The notes beneath the pieces are model-generated. The model was not told where the DNA came from. It made no database searches and saw only the letters and a list, made by a program, of their open reading frames with translations. Shown here one piece after another: positions 47,491 through 55,482 of a DNA stretch of 64,000 bases. Source of the stretch: Mycobacterium genavense ATCC 51234 (GTDB lineage: Bacteria; Actinomycetota; Actinomycetes; Mycobacteriales; Mycobacteriaceae); contig NZ_JAGZ01000002.1 of the NCBI RefSeq assembly GCF_000526915.1, positions 580,533 through 644,532 of the forward strand, in the 5' to 3' direction. How positions within the stretch are numbered: the first letter of the stretch is position 1; the number at the start of each line of letters is the position of its first letter. The translations under genes and the position numbers were made by a program.

Positions 47491-48303
47491 ATGGACACCC
47501 TTCGCGACAAGGTCGCCGTCATCACGGGAGCGGCCAGCGGCATCGGCCGCGCGATCGCCCGCAGCTTGGCCGATCGGGGCGCATGCATCCTGGCGGTCGA
47601 CCTCGACGACGAAGGTCTCCAGGTTCTCGCCGACGAGCTGGGTGCGGCGGTTCTGCCGCATCGTGCCGACGTGTCGGATCCCCACGCGTTCGAAGGCGTT
47701 CGGGACGCGGCGCTGCGGCGGTTCGGCCGGGTCGACATCGTGGTCAACAACGTCGGCGTCCTGACAAACGGGCTGCCACAAGACATTCCCGCCGCGGAGT
47801 GGCAACGCATCCTCGATGTCAATCTGATGTCGGTGGTCCGCAGCAACGCCGCGTTCCTGCCGCTGCTGCTGGGTCAGGGCAGCGGCCATCTGGTCAACAC
47901 CGCGTCCTTTGCCGGGCTTTTCAGCTACTCCTACGATCGAATGCCGTATGCGGCAAGTAAAGCCGCGATCGTGCAAATGACCGAGGGTTTGGCGATTTAC
48001 CTGCGGCCCAAGAACATTGGCGTCACCTTGTTATGCCCCGGGCCGGTGCTGACGAATATCGCGGCCGACGTACCGACGTTCGGCGCCGGTGCACCCCTGC
48101 GGATTCCCGGCGAGCAATTCGACCTGCTGGACCCGGCGAGCGTCGGGGAGCTGGTCGCCGATGCGATCCTGCACAACCGATTTTTCGTGCCCACCCATCC
48201 CCAGGTGGTCGACGAGTTACGCCGTCGCCTCGACGACTGGGACGGCTATATCGACTACCAGATCTCCCGAAAACCCTTAGGAAAGGCGGATACCGATGAC
48301 TGA
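47491..48303 (+). CDS. Short-chain dehydrogenase/reductase
   Basis: A 270-residue classical SDR. VITGAASGIGRAIARSLAD carries the cofactor motif, with VNNVG, the catalytic Ser in NTASFAGLFSYS and the YAASKAA Tyr/Lys. The C-terminus overlaps the next gene by 8 bases, so the SDR and the CMD-family protein are made together. The substrate is unknown. Confidence 0.85.
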   Translation: MDTLRDKVAVITGAASGIGRAIARSLADRGACILAVDLDDEGLQVLADELGAAVLPHRADVSDPHAFEGVRDAALRRFGRVDIVVNNVGVLTNGLPQDIPAAEWQRILDVNLMSVVRSNAAFLPLLLGQGSGHLVNTASFAGLFSYSYDRMPYAASKAAIVQMTEGLAIYLRPKNIGVTLLCPGPVLTNIAADVPTFGAGAPLRIPGEQFDLLDPASVGELVADAILHNRFFVPTHPQVVDELRRRLDDWDGYIDYQISRKPLGKADTDD

Positions 48304-48664
48304 TGTGCGCGCTCAGGGACTGGCACTGTTCAGGGACATGCCCGGCCTAATCCCGGACGGCGCCACCAGCCTGCGCGACGACGGCGTGGCCGGTGAACTC
48401 CTCGAGCTGGGCCTCGATCATGTCTTCGGATCGCTTTGGACGCGGCCCGGATTGGACCGCCGTTCGCGCAGCCTGGTCACCCTGGGTGCGCTGATCGCGC
48501 TGCGGGCGTCGGACGAACTGAAGGCGCATTTCCCCATCGCGCTGCGCAACGGTCTGACCATCGAGGAGATTTCCGAGGTGATCTACCACATGACCGGCTA
48601 TGCGGGTTATCCGGCGGCCGCCAGTGCACGCGCCGTCGCGCGCAAAGTGCTGGCGAACTCCTAA
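48296..48664 (+). CDS. Carboxymuconolactone decarboxylase (CMD)-family protein
   Basis: 122 residues of helical CMD fold with RSRSLVTLGALIALRASDEL and NGLTIEEISEVIYHMTGYAG, which are very typical of PcaC-like proteins. It lacks the CxxC of AhpD, so it is of the decarboxylase-like, not peroxidase-like, kind. It is coupled to the SDR upstream. It could supply a CMD step for the distant pca genes, but the SDR pairing points to another pathway. Confidence 0.82.
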   Translation: MTDVRAQGLALFRDMPGLIPDGATSLRDDGVAGELLELGLDHVFGSLWTRPGLDRRSRSLVTLGALIALRASDELKAHFPIALRNGLTIEEISEVIYHMTGYAGYPAAASARAVARKVLANS

Positions 48665-48667
48665 GCC

Positions 48668-49348
48668 ATGCTCACGCTGCAGGAAGCGCTGAACGATACC
48701 CGGACCGGCGACCTGTGGTTGTTCCGCGGCGGCTCGGGACCCGACCGTGCCATCCAGACCCTGACCAACAGTCCGGTGAACCATGTCGGCATGACCGTGG
48801 CCATCGACGACCTGCCGCCACTGATCTGGCATGCCGAACTCGGCGACAAGCTCGTCGACTTATGGACCGGAACCAACCATCGCGGTGTGCAGCTCAACGA
48901 TCTGCACCAGGCCGTACTGCAGTGGAGCGAGCGCTACCACCAGCGCTGCTGGCTGTGCCAGCTGACGCCGCACCCCACCCGCGAACAAGAGGACCAGCTG
49001 CTGCGGGTGATCGCGCGGATGGACGGCACCGCATTTCCCACTACCGCCCGGTTGACGGCCCGATGGTTTCGCGGCCGGATCCCGACGGCCTACGACTGGA
49101 CAAAGGGAATCCCCTTCGTGGACAAGAAGGTTCGAGAGTCGACGCAACGACGCAAACAGCGGCAGCGGGTCGGGCTGGAAACGGCGTACTGCGCCGAGAC
49201 GGTGGCGATCACGTACGAGGAGATGGGATTGCTCAGCACCGAGAAGTACGCGAACTGCTTTGACCCAGCGTCATTTTGGAGTGGTGACACGCTGCCGCTG
49301 GCACCGGGATATCAGCTGGGCAACGAAATCGAAGTCGCTGTCGGCTAG
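48668..49348 (+). CDS. Permuted NlpC/P60 (YiiX-like) papain-fold protein
   Basis: 226 residues. The YiiX-type permuted order is visible: a His39 in NSPVNHVGMTVAIDD comes before the Cys175 in GLETAYCAETVAITY. The GDLWLFRGGSGPDRAIQTL opening is also typical. Such proteins hydrolyse amide or acyl bonds, often of lipids or peptides. It starts 3 bases after the CMD stop, so it belongs to the same unit. Its 3' end overlaps the convergent monooxygenase gene by 4 bases. Confidence 0.68.
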   Translation: MLTLQEALNDTRTGDLWLFRGGSGPDRAIQTLTNSPVNHVGMTVAIDDLPPLIWHAELGDKLVDLWTGTNHRGVQLNDLHQAVLQWSERYHQRCWLCQLTPHPTREQEDQLLRVIARMDGTAFPTTARLTARWFRGRIPTAYDWTKGIPFVDKKVRESTQRRKQRQRVGLETAYCAETVAITYEEMGLLSTEKYANCFDPASFWSGDTLPLAPGYQLGNEIEVAVG

Positions 49349-49668
49349 TCGACCGACATCTCCCCCATCTCCGACCAACCGGTCGCGTCGATCGTCTGAC
49401 TGATGATATTGGGCGTCGACTTCAGCGCCTGCGGAAGTTCCTGCATGGCGCGCTTGAAGTGATCGCTGGTGACGTGGACGCCGCCCGCGTCACCGTCGCG
49501 AAACGCCTCCACCAAGACGTACTCCGCCGGATTCTCCAGGCTGCGCGACCACTCGAACCACAAGTTGCCCGCTTCGGCGCGCGTCGCCGCGGTAAACGGG
49601 GCAACCAGGTCCGGCCAGCGGTCCGACCAGTCGGGCTTGGTTTCGAACTTGACGACGATGAAGATCAT
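49345..49668 (-). CDS. Antibiotic biosynthesis monooxygenase (ABM)-domain protein (Rv1117 homologue)
   Basis: A 107-residue single-domain ferredoxin-like fold: MIFIVVKFETKPDWSDRW, EAGNLWFEWSRSLENPAEYV and VEAFRDGDAGGVHVTSDHFK are the usual ABM strands and His. It is likely a quinol monooxygenase or a small heme/aldehyde-related enzyme; the substrate is unknown. Upstream of the gene (49669-49797) the sequence turns AT-rich. Confidence 0.82.
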   Translation of the reverse strand: MIFIVVKFETKPDWSDRWPDLVAPFTAATRAEAGNLWFEWSRSLENPAEYVLVEAFRDGDAGGVHVTSDHFKRAMQELPQALKSTPNIISQTIDATGWSEMGEMSVD

Positions 49669-49797
49669 TGCGGTCCCCGCTCACAGCTCCCAGTGCGCTT
49701 GGCTGCCCATCCTCCGACGGGCAGCGCCAGGATATACGGGCTACGGGGTGTGGGGTGTGACTGATGTGACATTGCGGGTAGGGTTCGCTGTACAGCA

Positions 49798-49837
49798 AAG
49801 TCCGCCTAGATGTCGTAATCGATGTCTAGGCGGACTT
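49798..49837. other. 13-bp perfect hairpin in the AT-rich gap between ABM and NlpC/P60 genes
   Basis: AAGTCCGCCTAGA (49798-49810) pairs perfectly with 49825-49837 around a 14-base loop. It lies in a 337-bp gap (49669-50005), downstream of the minus-strand NlpC/P60 gene and upstream of the ABM gene, so it could terminate the former or regulate the latter. The rest of the gap shows nothing I can name. Confidence 0.6.
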
Positions 49838-50005
49838 CGCGTTTGTCCAGCGCTAAACGGATTCGCGCCGACGCTTGTGACGCGTCTCACAGTGGCGTGT
49901 TTTATCCGACTATTTCACTGAGGGCAAGCACGCCAATGCCGTCGGCATGATCCGCGCCGCAGTAATCCGCGGCATTGAATAACAGGCGCGCCGTGCGATT
50001 ATTTA

Positions 50006-50602
50006 TCAATTCGGAATTCCGGGATCGCCCGGCGGCGGCAATTCCGGCGCCGGCGGGACCGGGGGTGCCGGCATTTCGGGCGCGACGGCTCCCACCAAAA
50101 CGGGAGGCGGAGGCGACGCGTCGGGAGGCGGAGGCGGCAGGCCCGGCAGGCCCGCTGGAGCGCCGCCCCCGTCCGAAGGCATCGGCAGAAATATGTGGTG
50201 GGTGAATCCGGGCTGGTAAGCGCCGGCACCACCGATGTGCACGCCGCCGCGTTCCCCGCTGGACACCGGGGTGCCGTCGGGCAGGGTCACTGCCGTGTGG
50301 CCACCGTTCCAGCCGACAACCAACGCGTTGGGGGCCGTTCCATACTGAAAGCCCCGCGCCGATAGCGCGGCTTCTTCATTCCCGGTATTAAAGCGGTTTC
50401 CATAAATAGGCCTGTCGGTTGCCGCATTTACAACCCACGAAACAAGTCCTGAACAATCGGTACCCGCGGGAGAATCTCCGCCCGCGATATAGGGCTTCCC
50501 GGATACCTGATTGATCAGCGATATCAACGATGCAAGAACAATCATGCGGAGGGACACTAGCAACAAGGTAGTTAGCAATCCAAAATTTGTGGCGTGCGTC
50601 AC
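50006..50602 (-). CDS. NlpC/P60-type peptidase with proline-rich C-terminus
   Basis: 198 residues with a catalytic Cys50 in SPAGTDCSGLVSWV and His102 in WNGGHTAVTLPDG, the core of bacterial cell-wall DL-endopeptidases. The N-terminus has a hydrophobic stretch (LLTTLLLVSLRMIVLASLIS) that could be a signal or anchor. A later ATG (Met20) is an alternative start. After FTHHIFLPMP comes a ~55-residue tail dominated by Pro, Gly and Ala. The first half of the gene and its promoter are much AT-richer than the surroundings, suggesting transfer, perhaps from phage. Confidence 0.7.
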   Translation of the reverse strand: MTHATNFGLLTTLLLVSLRMIVLASLISLINQVSGKPYIAGGDSPAGTDCSGLVSWVVNAATDRPIYGNRFNTGNEEAALSARGFQYGTAPNALVVGWNGGHTAVTLPDGTPVSSGERGGVHIGGAGAYQPGFTHHIFLPMPSDGGGAPAGLPGLPPPPPDASPPPPVLVGAVAPEMPAPPVPPAPELPPPGDPGIPN

Positions 50603-50700
50603 GTGTCAATCAATTAATGGCCTGCAGCGCACCTACAGCAAATAAGTCACGACATTGCATATCCCCGAAACGAAAAGGGCTGAATCGTTTTGGCCTGGCG

Positions 50701-51210
50701 TTATGCCGCCGACGCGGGCCTGAGGCGAAACACCGGGATCCGCCGGCCGATCACGGCCGCCTTGGCGCGATAGTCGCGGTAGTTGACGCAGACATGCTCG
50801 GCCAGCGCGTACAGGCGCTCGTAGTCGTCGGGATCGGTGACCTCCACGGCTACGAAGTCCTCGTCGCCGAATCGACACCGCGGATGCGCCTTCAGGTTGT
50901 AGTACCACTGCGGATTCTTGGGCTGGCCCAGATAAGAGGCGACAAGAATCGTGTCGGGGCCATCGTGAAAGTAGGCGAGTTGATGCTCTCGCGGCAGGCC
51001 CGACTTGGCGCCCGTGCTGATCAACGGGGCCGACGATAGGCCGCCGAGGATGGATGGGTAGCGCCCGCAGGTGGCGCGGTACAGCCAGGGATCGATGTGC
51101 CAGAACAGATGTCGCGCCAGGAAGCCGGCCGCACGCGAGCGCCCGAAGCGTTCCAGAGCCCGATACCAGCGGCCGTACTCCACGGTCGGGTCGACGTAGG
51201 GCAGCGGCAT
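50701..51210 (-). CDS. Deazaflavin (F420)-dependent nitroreductase family protein
   Basis: 169 residues of the split-barrel DDN family: LISTGAKSGLPREHQLAYF, then DTILVASYLGQPKNPQWYYN and LKAHPRCRFGDEDFVAVEV. These are the motifs that bind F420 in Ddn and its relatives. It probably acts on quinones or lipids, but the substrate is not known. The gene is intact. Confidence 0.85.
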   Translation of the reverse strand: MPLPYVDPTVEYGRWYRALERFGRSRAAGFLARHLFWHIDPWLYRATCGRYPSILGGLSSAPLISTGAKSGLPREHQLAYFHDGPDTILVASYLGQPKNPQWYYNLKAHPRCRFGDEDFVAVEVTDPDDYERLYALAEHVCVNYRDYRAKAAVIGRRIPVFRLRPASAA

Positions 51211-51223
51211 GCTACGACTCTAC

Positions 51224-51775
51224 TTACCGGCGCGAGAGGGTTCGCCTTGCCTGCCACATGACCCCTGGCACCGTGTTCGCCAGATCCGCCCGACTTTTGC
51301 TGAAGACAGCCACAGCACGATAAAAGGACCAAACTTGTTGGGGTGTAGGTACTTTCGGTATCCATGCCAGCTCCCAATGAATACCATTGATCGGGTCGTC
51401 GAAGAACACCGCGTAATAGCCGGGCCAATACTGCGGGTACTCCTTGGGTTCGTCGGTGACCGGTACGTCGTGCCTGACCAAGAAATCGTTATGGAAGCGA
51501 TCGACCTCTCTTCGGTTGCGCGCCCACAGCGCGATGTGGTTGATACCGACCGCCTGATCGCCGTGCGTGAGCTTGCCTCCGGTACGAGCCGGCTGGATGC
51601 CGATGTAGCTGTGCGGGTTAGCGTTACGTGTCATGTAGTAGATCGACTGATATTCCATGTTCAGCGACGAAAAGCTGCTGTAGCCAAGCCAGCCGAACAA
51701 CGCGTCGTAGAACGCGATGGACTCGTCATAGTCCAGCACCGCGAACTCGACGTGACTGACACCACGCCACCGCAT
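51224..51775 (-). CDS. VOC-superfamily (glyoxalase/bleomycin-resistance) protein
   Basis: 183 residues with the start MRWRGVSHVEFAVLDYDESI and the second half GINHIALWARNRREVDRFHN, giving two beta-alpha-beta-beta-beta modules. The metal-type residues (His in SHVEFAV, Glu in HWELAWIP) are visible. The ATG overlaps the stop of the Pro/Trp-rich secreted gene (ATGA), so the two are coupled. Substrate unknown. Confidence 0.82.
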   Translation of the reverse strand: MRWRGVSHVEFAVLDYDESIAFYDALFGWLGYSSFSSLNMEYQSIYYMTRNANPHSYIGIQPARTGGKLTHGDQAVGINHIALWARNRREVDRFHNDFLVRHDVPVTDEPKEYPQYWPGYYAVFFDDPINGIHWELAWIPKVPTPQQVWSFYRAVAVFSKSRADLANTVPGVMWQARRTLSRR

Positions 51776-52131
51776 CAGACCGGCGTCCAGATCCCGTTGT
51801 TGAAGAATCCCCACGCACCCCTAGTGGGATTCCACATCAGGTGAGCCTGCGGCGCCCATGACGGCGCAGGTGGCTGCGGCGGCGCCCACGGCGGCGGCGG
51901 CCCCCAAGGCCCCCAACCCGCCGGTGCCGGACCTTGCCAGTCGTGGCACTGATTCCAGTCCCAGTGATAGTCGGTGCCCCACGCCGGATCCCATTGCTGA
52001 CCAGGGCACCAGTGGTTGGTGGGCGGGGGCGCCGAGGTCACCTGGGCCACACCTCCGGCCAGAACCAACGCGGACAGCGCCAGCCCGCCACCCACGAACA
52101 GCCGAGCCCACGCGTGCTTTACCGTCGCCAT
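51775..52131 (-). CDS. Secreted Pro/Trp-rich small protein
   Basis: 118 residues. A signal peptide (RLFVGGGLALSALVLAGGVAQ) is followed by a mature part unusually rich in Trp, Pro and Gly (PAGWGPWGPPPPWAPPQP), with two cysteines in HWCPGQQWDPAWGTDY and DWNQCHDW that could bond. Such proteins occur as exported mycobacterial families without known function. Translation is coupled to the VOC gene. Between it and the next VOC gene, 52132-52339 shows no gene. Confidence 0.72.
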   Translation of the reverse strand: MATVKHAWARLFVGGGLALSALVLAGGVAQVTSAPPPTNHWCPGQQWDPAWGTDYHWDWNQCHDWQGPAPAGWGPWGPPPPWAPPQPPAPSWAPQAHLMWNPTRGAWGFFNNGIWTPV

Positions 52132-52339
52132 CTCTTAAGAATGGTCGGCGGGGGCCGTCACCGCTAGGGGCGACCACGTCTACTTCCGATTCTCGAGGCG
52201 ACGAGCCGACCGGGTCGACCTTCGGGTAGCAGTCCTTGATCTGCAGTGCCCACCGTCGGCCCGCACGAAAGTTTCGATGTTGTAAGCCGTTTGAACGTAA
52301 GCCACCGGGAACTCCGTCGCCTGCCGTCTCGGTGAATCT

Positions 52340-52738
52340 TCACAGTCCGAATTTGGCGCGCGCCTGGTCGGTGACAGGGGTGAACAGGTTTACCAAGTTC
52401 CCGTCCGGGTCGCGAAACAGCAGCGCACGATTACCCCATGGCATCGTCGTCGGTGTGGTGACCACGTCCCCGACGCTGCCGCGGAGCCGTTCGTATTCGG
52501 CGTCCACATCGCCCACGAGGAACTCGATGATCGCGGTTCGGTTGGCCGCCGGCTCCGCGGATCCTTCGCCGAACAACGGGACGGTCTTGTCGCTGCCAAT
52601 GGCAAGCACGCCAACCGGCGTTGGGATCTCCGCGAAGAGCTCGTTGCTCCAAACGGCGGCGACTTCGGTGACCGTTTCATAGAACGCGACCAAACGGCCG
52701 ACATCTGCGGTGATGAGGCGAGTCGATACAAATTTCAC
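52340..52738 (-). CDS. VOC-family protein (Rv1114 homologue)
   Basis: A 132-residue single glyoxalase-fold protein. The GTG start (KFVSTRLITADVGRLVAFYE) has a GGAGAT site. Family strands appear in ELFAEIPTPVGVLAIG and MPWGNRALLFRDPDGNLVNLF, with the PDGNLV C-terminal signature of VOC proteins. Substrate unknown. The position upstream of ychF matches M. tuberculosis. Confidence 0.83.
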   Translation of the reverse strand: MKFVSTRLITADVGRLVAFYETVTEVAAVWSNELFAEIPTPVGVLAIGSDKTVPLFGEGSAEPAANRTAIIEFLVGDVDAEYERLRGSVGDVVTTPTTMPWGNRALLFRDPDGNLVNLFTPVTDQARAKFGL

Positions 52739-52822
52739 GGGATCTCCATTCGCGGCCGTATCGCGCTGTGCCCACAGCGTGCTTCGTCCGCGAATACTAG
52801 GGAGCCCCACCGACAACTCGAC

Positions 52823-53896
52823 CTAGACGTTGAACCGGAACTCCACCACGTCGCCGTCGGCCATCACGTAGTCCTTGCCTTCCATCCGGACCTTGCCGGC
52901 CGCCTTGGCCGCTGCCATCGACCCGGCGGTTATCAGGTCGTCGTAGGACACGATTTCGGCCTTGATGAAGCCCTTTTCGAAATCGGTGTGGATCACCCCG
53001 GCGGCCTTGGGCGCGGTGTCGCCTTGACGAATTACCCACGCGCGCGCCTCTTTTGGGCACGCCGTCAGATAGGTCTGCAGCTTGAGAGTATGAAAACCCG
53101 CCCGCGCCAACGCATCTAGACCACGTTCGGTCTGCCCGATGGACTCCAGCAACTCGTCGGCCGACTCGTCGTCGAGTTCGGCCAGTTCGGATTCGATTTT
53201 CGCGTCGAGGAACACCGCGTCGGCGGGCGAGACCATCGCGCGCAGCTCGGCCTTGCGGGCCTCGTCGGTGAGCACGGACTCGTCGGAGTTGAACACGTAC
53301 AGAAGCGGCTTGGTCGTCATCAGATTCAGCTCGCGCAGCGGTGCCGTGTCGACACCGGCCGTGAACAGCGTCTTGCCCGAGTTCAGTACCGCCTCGGCGG
53401 CGACGGCCGCCTCGTGCACGGGCTTGCGTTCCTTGTTGTTGCGGGCTTCCTTTTCCAGCCGCGGAACGGCCTTCTCCAGTGTCTGGAGGTCGGCCAGGAT
53501 CAGCTCGGTCTCGATCACCTCGATGTCGGACCTCGGATCGACCTTGCCGTCGACGTGCACGACGTCGTCATCGGCGAACACCCGCACCACCTGGCAGATC
53601 GCGTCGCACTCGCGGATGTTGGCCAGGAATTTGTTGCCGAGCCCGGCGCCCTCGGAGGCGCCCTTCACGATTCCGGCGATGTCGACGAATGTCACCGGCG
53701 CCGGCACGATCTTCTCGGAGCCGAACATCTCGGCCAGCTTGTCCAGGCGCGGATCGGGCAGCGCGACGACGCCCTCGTTGGGTTCGATCGTCGCGAACGG
53801 ATAGTTGACCGCCACCACGTTGTTCCGGGTCAGCGCGTTAAACAGCGTCGACTTGCCCACATTCGGCAGGCCCACGATTCCCAGGCTCAGGCTCAC
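52823..53896 (-). CDS. ychF: Redox-regulated ATPase YchF
   Basis: 357 residues, the family's exact usual length. MSLSLGIVGLPNVGKSTLFN has the P-loop, NYPFATIEPNEGVVALPD and VDIAGIVKGASEGAGLGNKF are the G2/G3 region, and the TGS domain (GDTAPKAAGVIHTDFEKGFI) is at the C-terminus. This Obg-family protein hydrolyses ATP rather than GTP and associates with ribosomes. The gene is intact and matches Rv1112. Confidence 0.96.
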   Translation of the reverse strand: MSLSLGIVGLPNVGKSTLFNALTRNNVVAVNYPFATIEPNEGVVALPDPRLDKLAEMFGSEKIVPAPVTFVDIAGIVKGASEGAGLGNKFLANIRECDAICQVVRVFADDDVVHVDGKVDPRSDIEVIETELILADLQTLEKAVPRLEKEARNNKERKPVHEAAVAAEAVLNSGKTLFTAGVDTAPLRELNLMTTKPLLYVFNSDESVLTDEARKAELRAMVSPADAVFLDAKIESELAELDDESADELLESIGQTERGLDALARAGFHTLKLQTYLTACPKEARAWVIRQGDTAPKAAGVIHTDFEKGFIKAEIVSYDDLITAGSMAAAKAAGKVRMEGKDYVMADGDVVEFRFNV

Positions 53897-54030
53897 GGGG
53901 AACCAAGTCTAGGGCTCCGCGCCGGGCCCCAGGGCGTCGCGGACCGTCTCCGTGGCGAACCCGTGGCACGCCCGGCATCCCTAACAAGGTATTTACGGGG
54001 GTTTCGGCCCATTGCCGGTACGGTCTACAT

Positions 54031-55200
54031 GTGTCAACGCAGCGGGGAACCTCGGCAGTAGCAGCTGCCCATCGCTCGATTCACCCCGGCATTCCGGGTG
54101 TGCCGTCGTGGATAGCCCTGCTCCTCGCCGTGACCGCGACCGCAATCGGATATGGCATCGACTCCGGACTCGGCCATAAGGAGCTGACCGGCATCTTCGC
54201 CGGCCTCTATATAGCGGGCTGCGTGGCAGCGGTGCTCGCGGTCCGTCAGGAGGGGCTGTTCACCGCGGTCATCCAGCCGCCTCTGATCCTTTTCTGCGCG
54301 GTACCGGGCGCCTATTGGCTGTTCCACGGCGGCAAGATCGCCAGCCTCAAAGACCTGCTGATCAACTGCGGCTATCCGCTCATCGAACGTTTCCCGCTGA
54401 TGCTGGGCGCCGCTGGCGGTGTGCTGATGATCGGCCTGATCAGATGGTATTTCGGGGGCCCCCACCGACCGGAGTCGACTACCGACGAAACCGCGACCGC
54501 CGGTACCGAGGTTGCGGAGAAGTCGCCGTTTTTGCGCGCTGTCAGCGCGAAACTGAACTCGCTGCTGGGCGTCGCATCGCCCGACGATGCCGCCGACGAA
54601 GAAGAGTCCACCGATTCACCGCGCAGCCCCTCGAGGGCCTCGACCAAAAGCAGCCGGACGTCGCGCGGCAGCCGGCCCGCGACGAGTTCCGCCCGAAGCC
54701 GGTCCCGGCACGCCCGTCCGTCGCCGGAGGAGCAGTACGACCCCGCCGCCGAGCGGCCACGCCGACGGCGCCAATCCCCGCCGCGCGACTACGACCCCGC
54801 CGACCCGCCGCGCCGATCGCGCCGCCCGAGGCCGCAGACCGATCCGGACCGCCGGAGCCAGCCGCAACGCGAGGGCCGCCGCGATGTGCGCAGCCGCCGC
54901 GACCCGTACGAGCGCTCGACGCCGCGCGGCGGTCGCTTCGACGAGTACAACAGGTACGAACGGCCCGGGGTAGCGCGGCAATTTGACCGATACCAGCCCT
55001 ACGAGCCCTATCAGCCGCCCGCGGATTCCCGGCGACGTCGGGCCAACGGGTCGAAAGGCAATGACGCGACGCACCACCCGATCTCGCAGGTCCGCTATCG
55101 GGGATCGGGCCCGTCAGATGAGCAGCGCCGCGGCCGGCCACGAGCGAACGGCCGGCCCCCGGAAAGGCCCCCGGCCGACCCCTGGGAATACGACGCCTAG
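54031..55200 (+). CDS. Membrane protein with DUF6542-like N-terminus and long basic disordered tail (Rv1111c homologue)
   Basis: 389 residues from GTG 54031. Four hydrophobic segments lie within residues ~24-145 (SWIALLLAVTATAIGYGI; GGVLMIGLIRWYFGG). The remaining ~240 residues are low-complexity Arg, Ser, Pro and Asp (for example RPRRRRQSPPRDYDPADPP), predicted disordered and cytoplasmic. The function is unknown. Similar proteins stand between ychF and ispH in mycobacteria. The gene is intact. Confidence 0.78.
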   Translation: MSTQRGTSAVAAAHRSIHPGIPGVPSWIALLLAVTATAIGYGIDSGLGHKELTGIFAGLYIAGCVAAVLAVRQEGLFTAVIQPPLILFCAVPGAYWLFHGGKIASLKDLLINCGYPLIERFPLMLGAAGGVLMIGLIRWYFGGPHRPESTTDETATAGTEVAEKSPFLRAVSAKLNSLLGVASPDDAADEEESTDSPRSPSRASTKSSRTSRGSRPATSSARSRSRHARPSPEEQYDPAAERPRRRRQSPPRDYDPADPPRRSRRPRPQTDPDRRSQPQREGRRDVRSRRDPYERSTPRGGRFDEYNRYERPGVARQFDRYQPYEPYQPPADSRRRRANGSKGNDATHHPISQVRYRGSGPSDEQRRGRPRANGRPPERPPADPWEYDA

Positions 55201-55482
55201 GGAGCGATGCCGCCGGCGCCGAAGTGCGCCAATGGCATTGTGCGCTTAGACATTTCCCGCCTCTAGGGGTTCAAAGCTTGCGTCAAATGCGACCTCGAAA
55301 AGGCGCCACGAACCGATTCACGTTAAACGCAAATAAGGTTCATAGAAAACAACGGGGTCACCGCAGATCCTCGCGTTAATTTCGCAGTTACGCACCATTC
55401 ACACGGTCCCATTAGACACGCGTCAGATATTGAATAGAATCTCGTCGCAAATCGGTACTGTCGAGCGAATACGAGTGGCGCC
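55201..55482. other. 282-bp AT-rich leader before the PPE gene
   Basis: There is no gene here. The stretch is clearly lower in GC than both flanks (for example CGTTAAACGCAAATAAGGTT), as in front of many PE/PPE genes. No inverted repeat or known operator is obvious. Confidence 0.5.
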
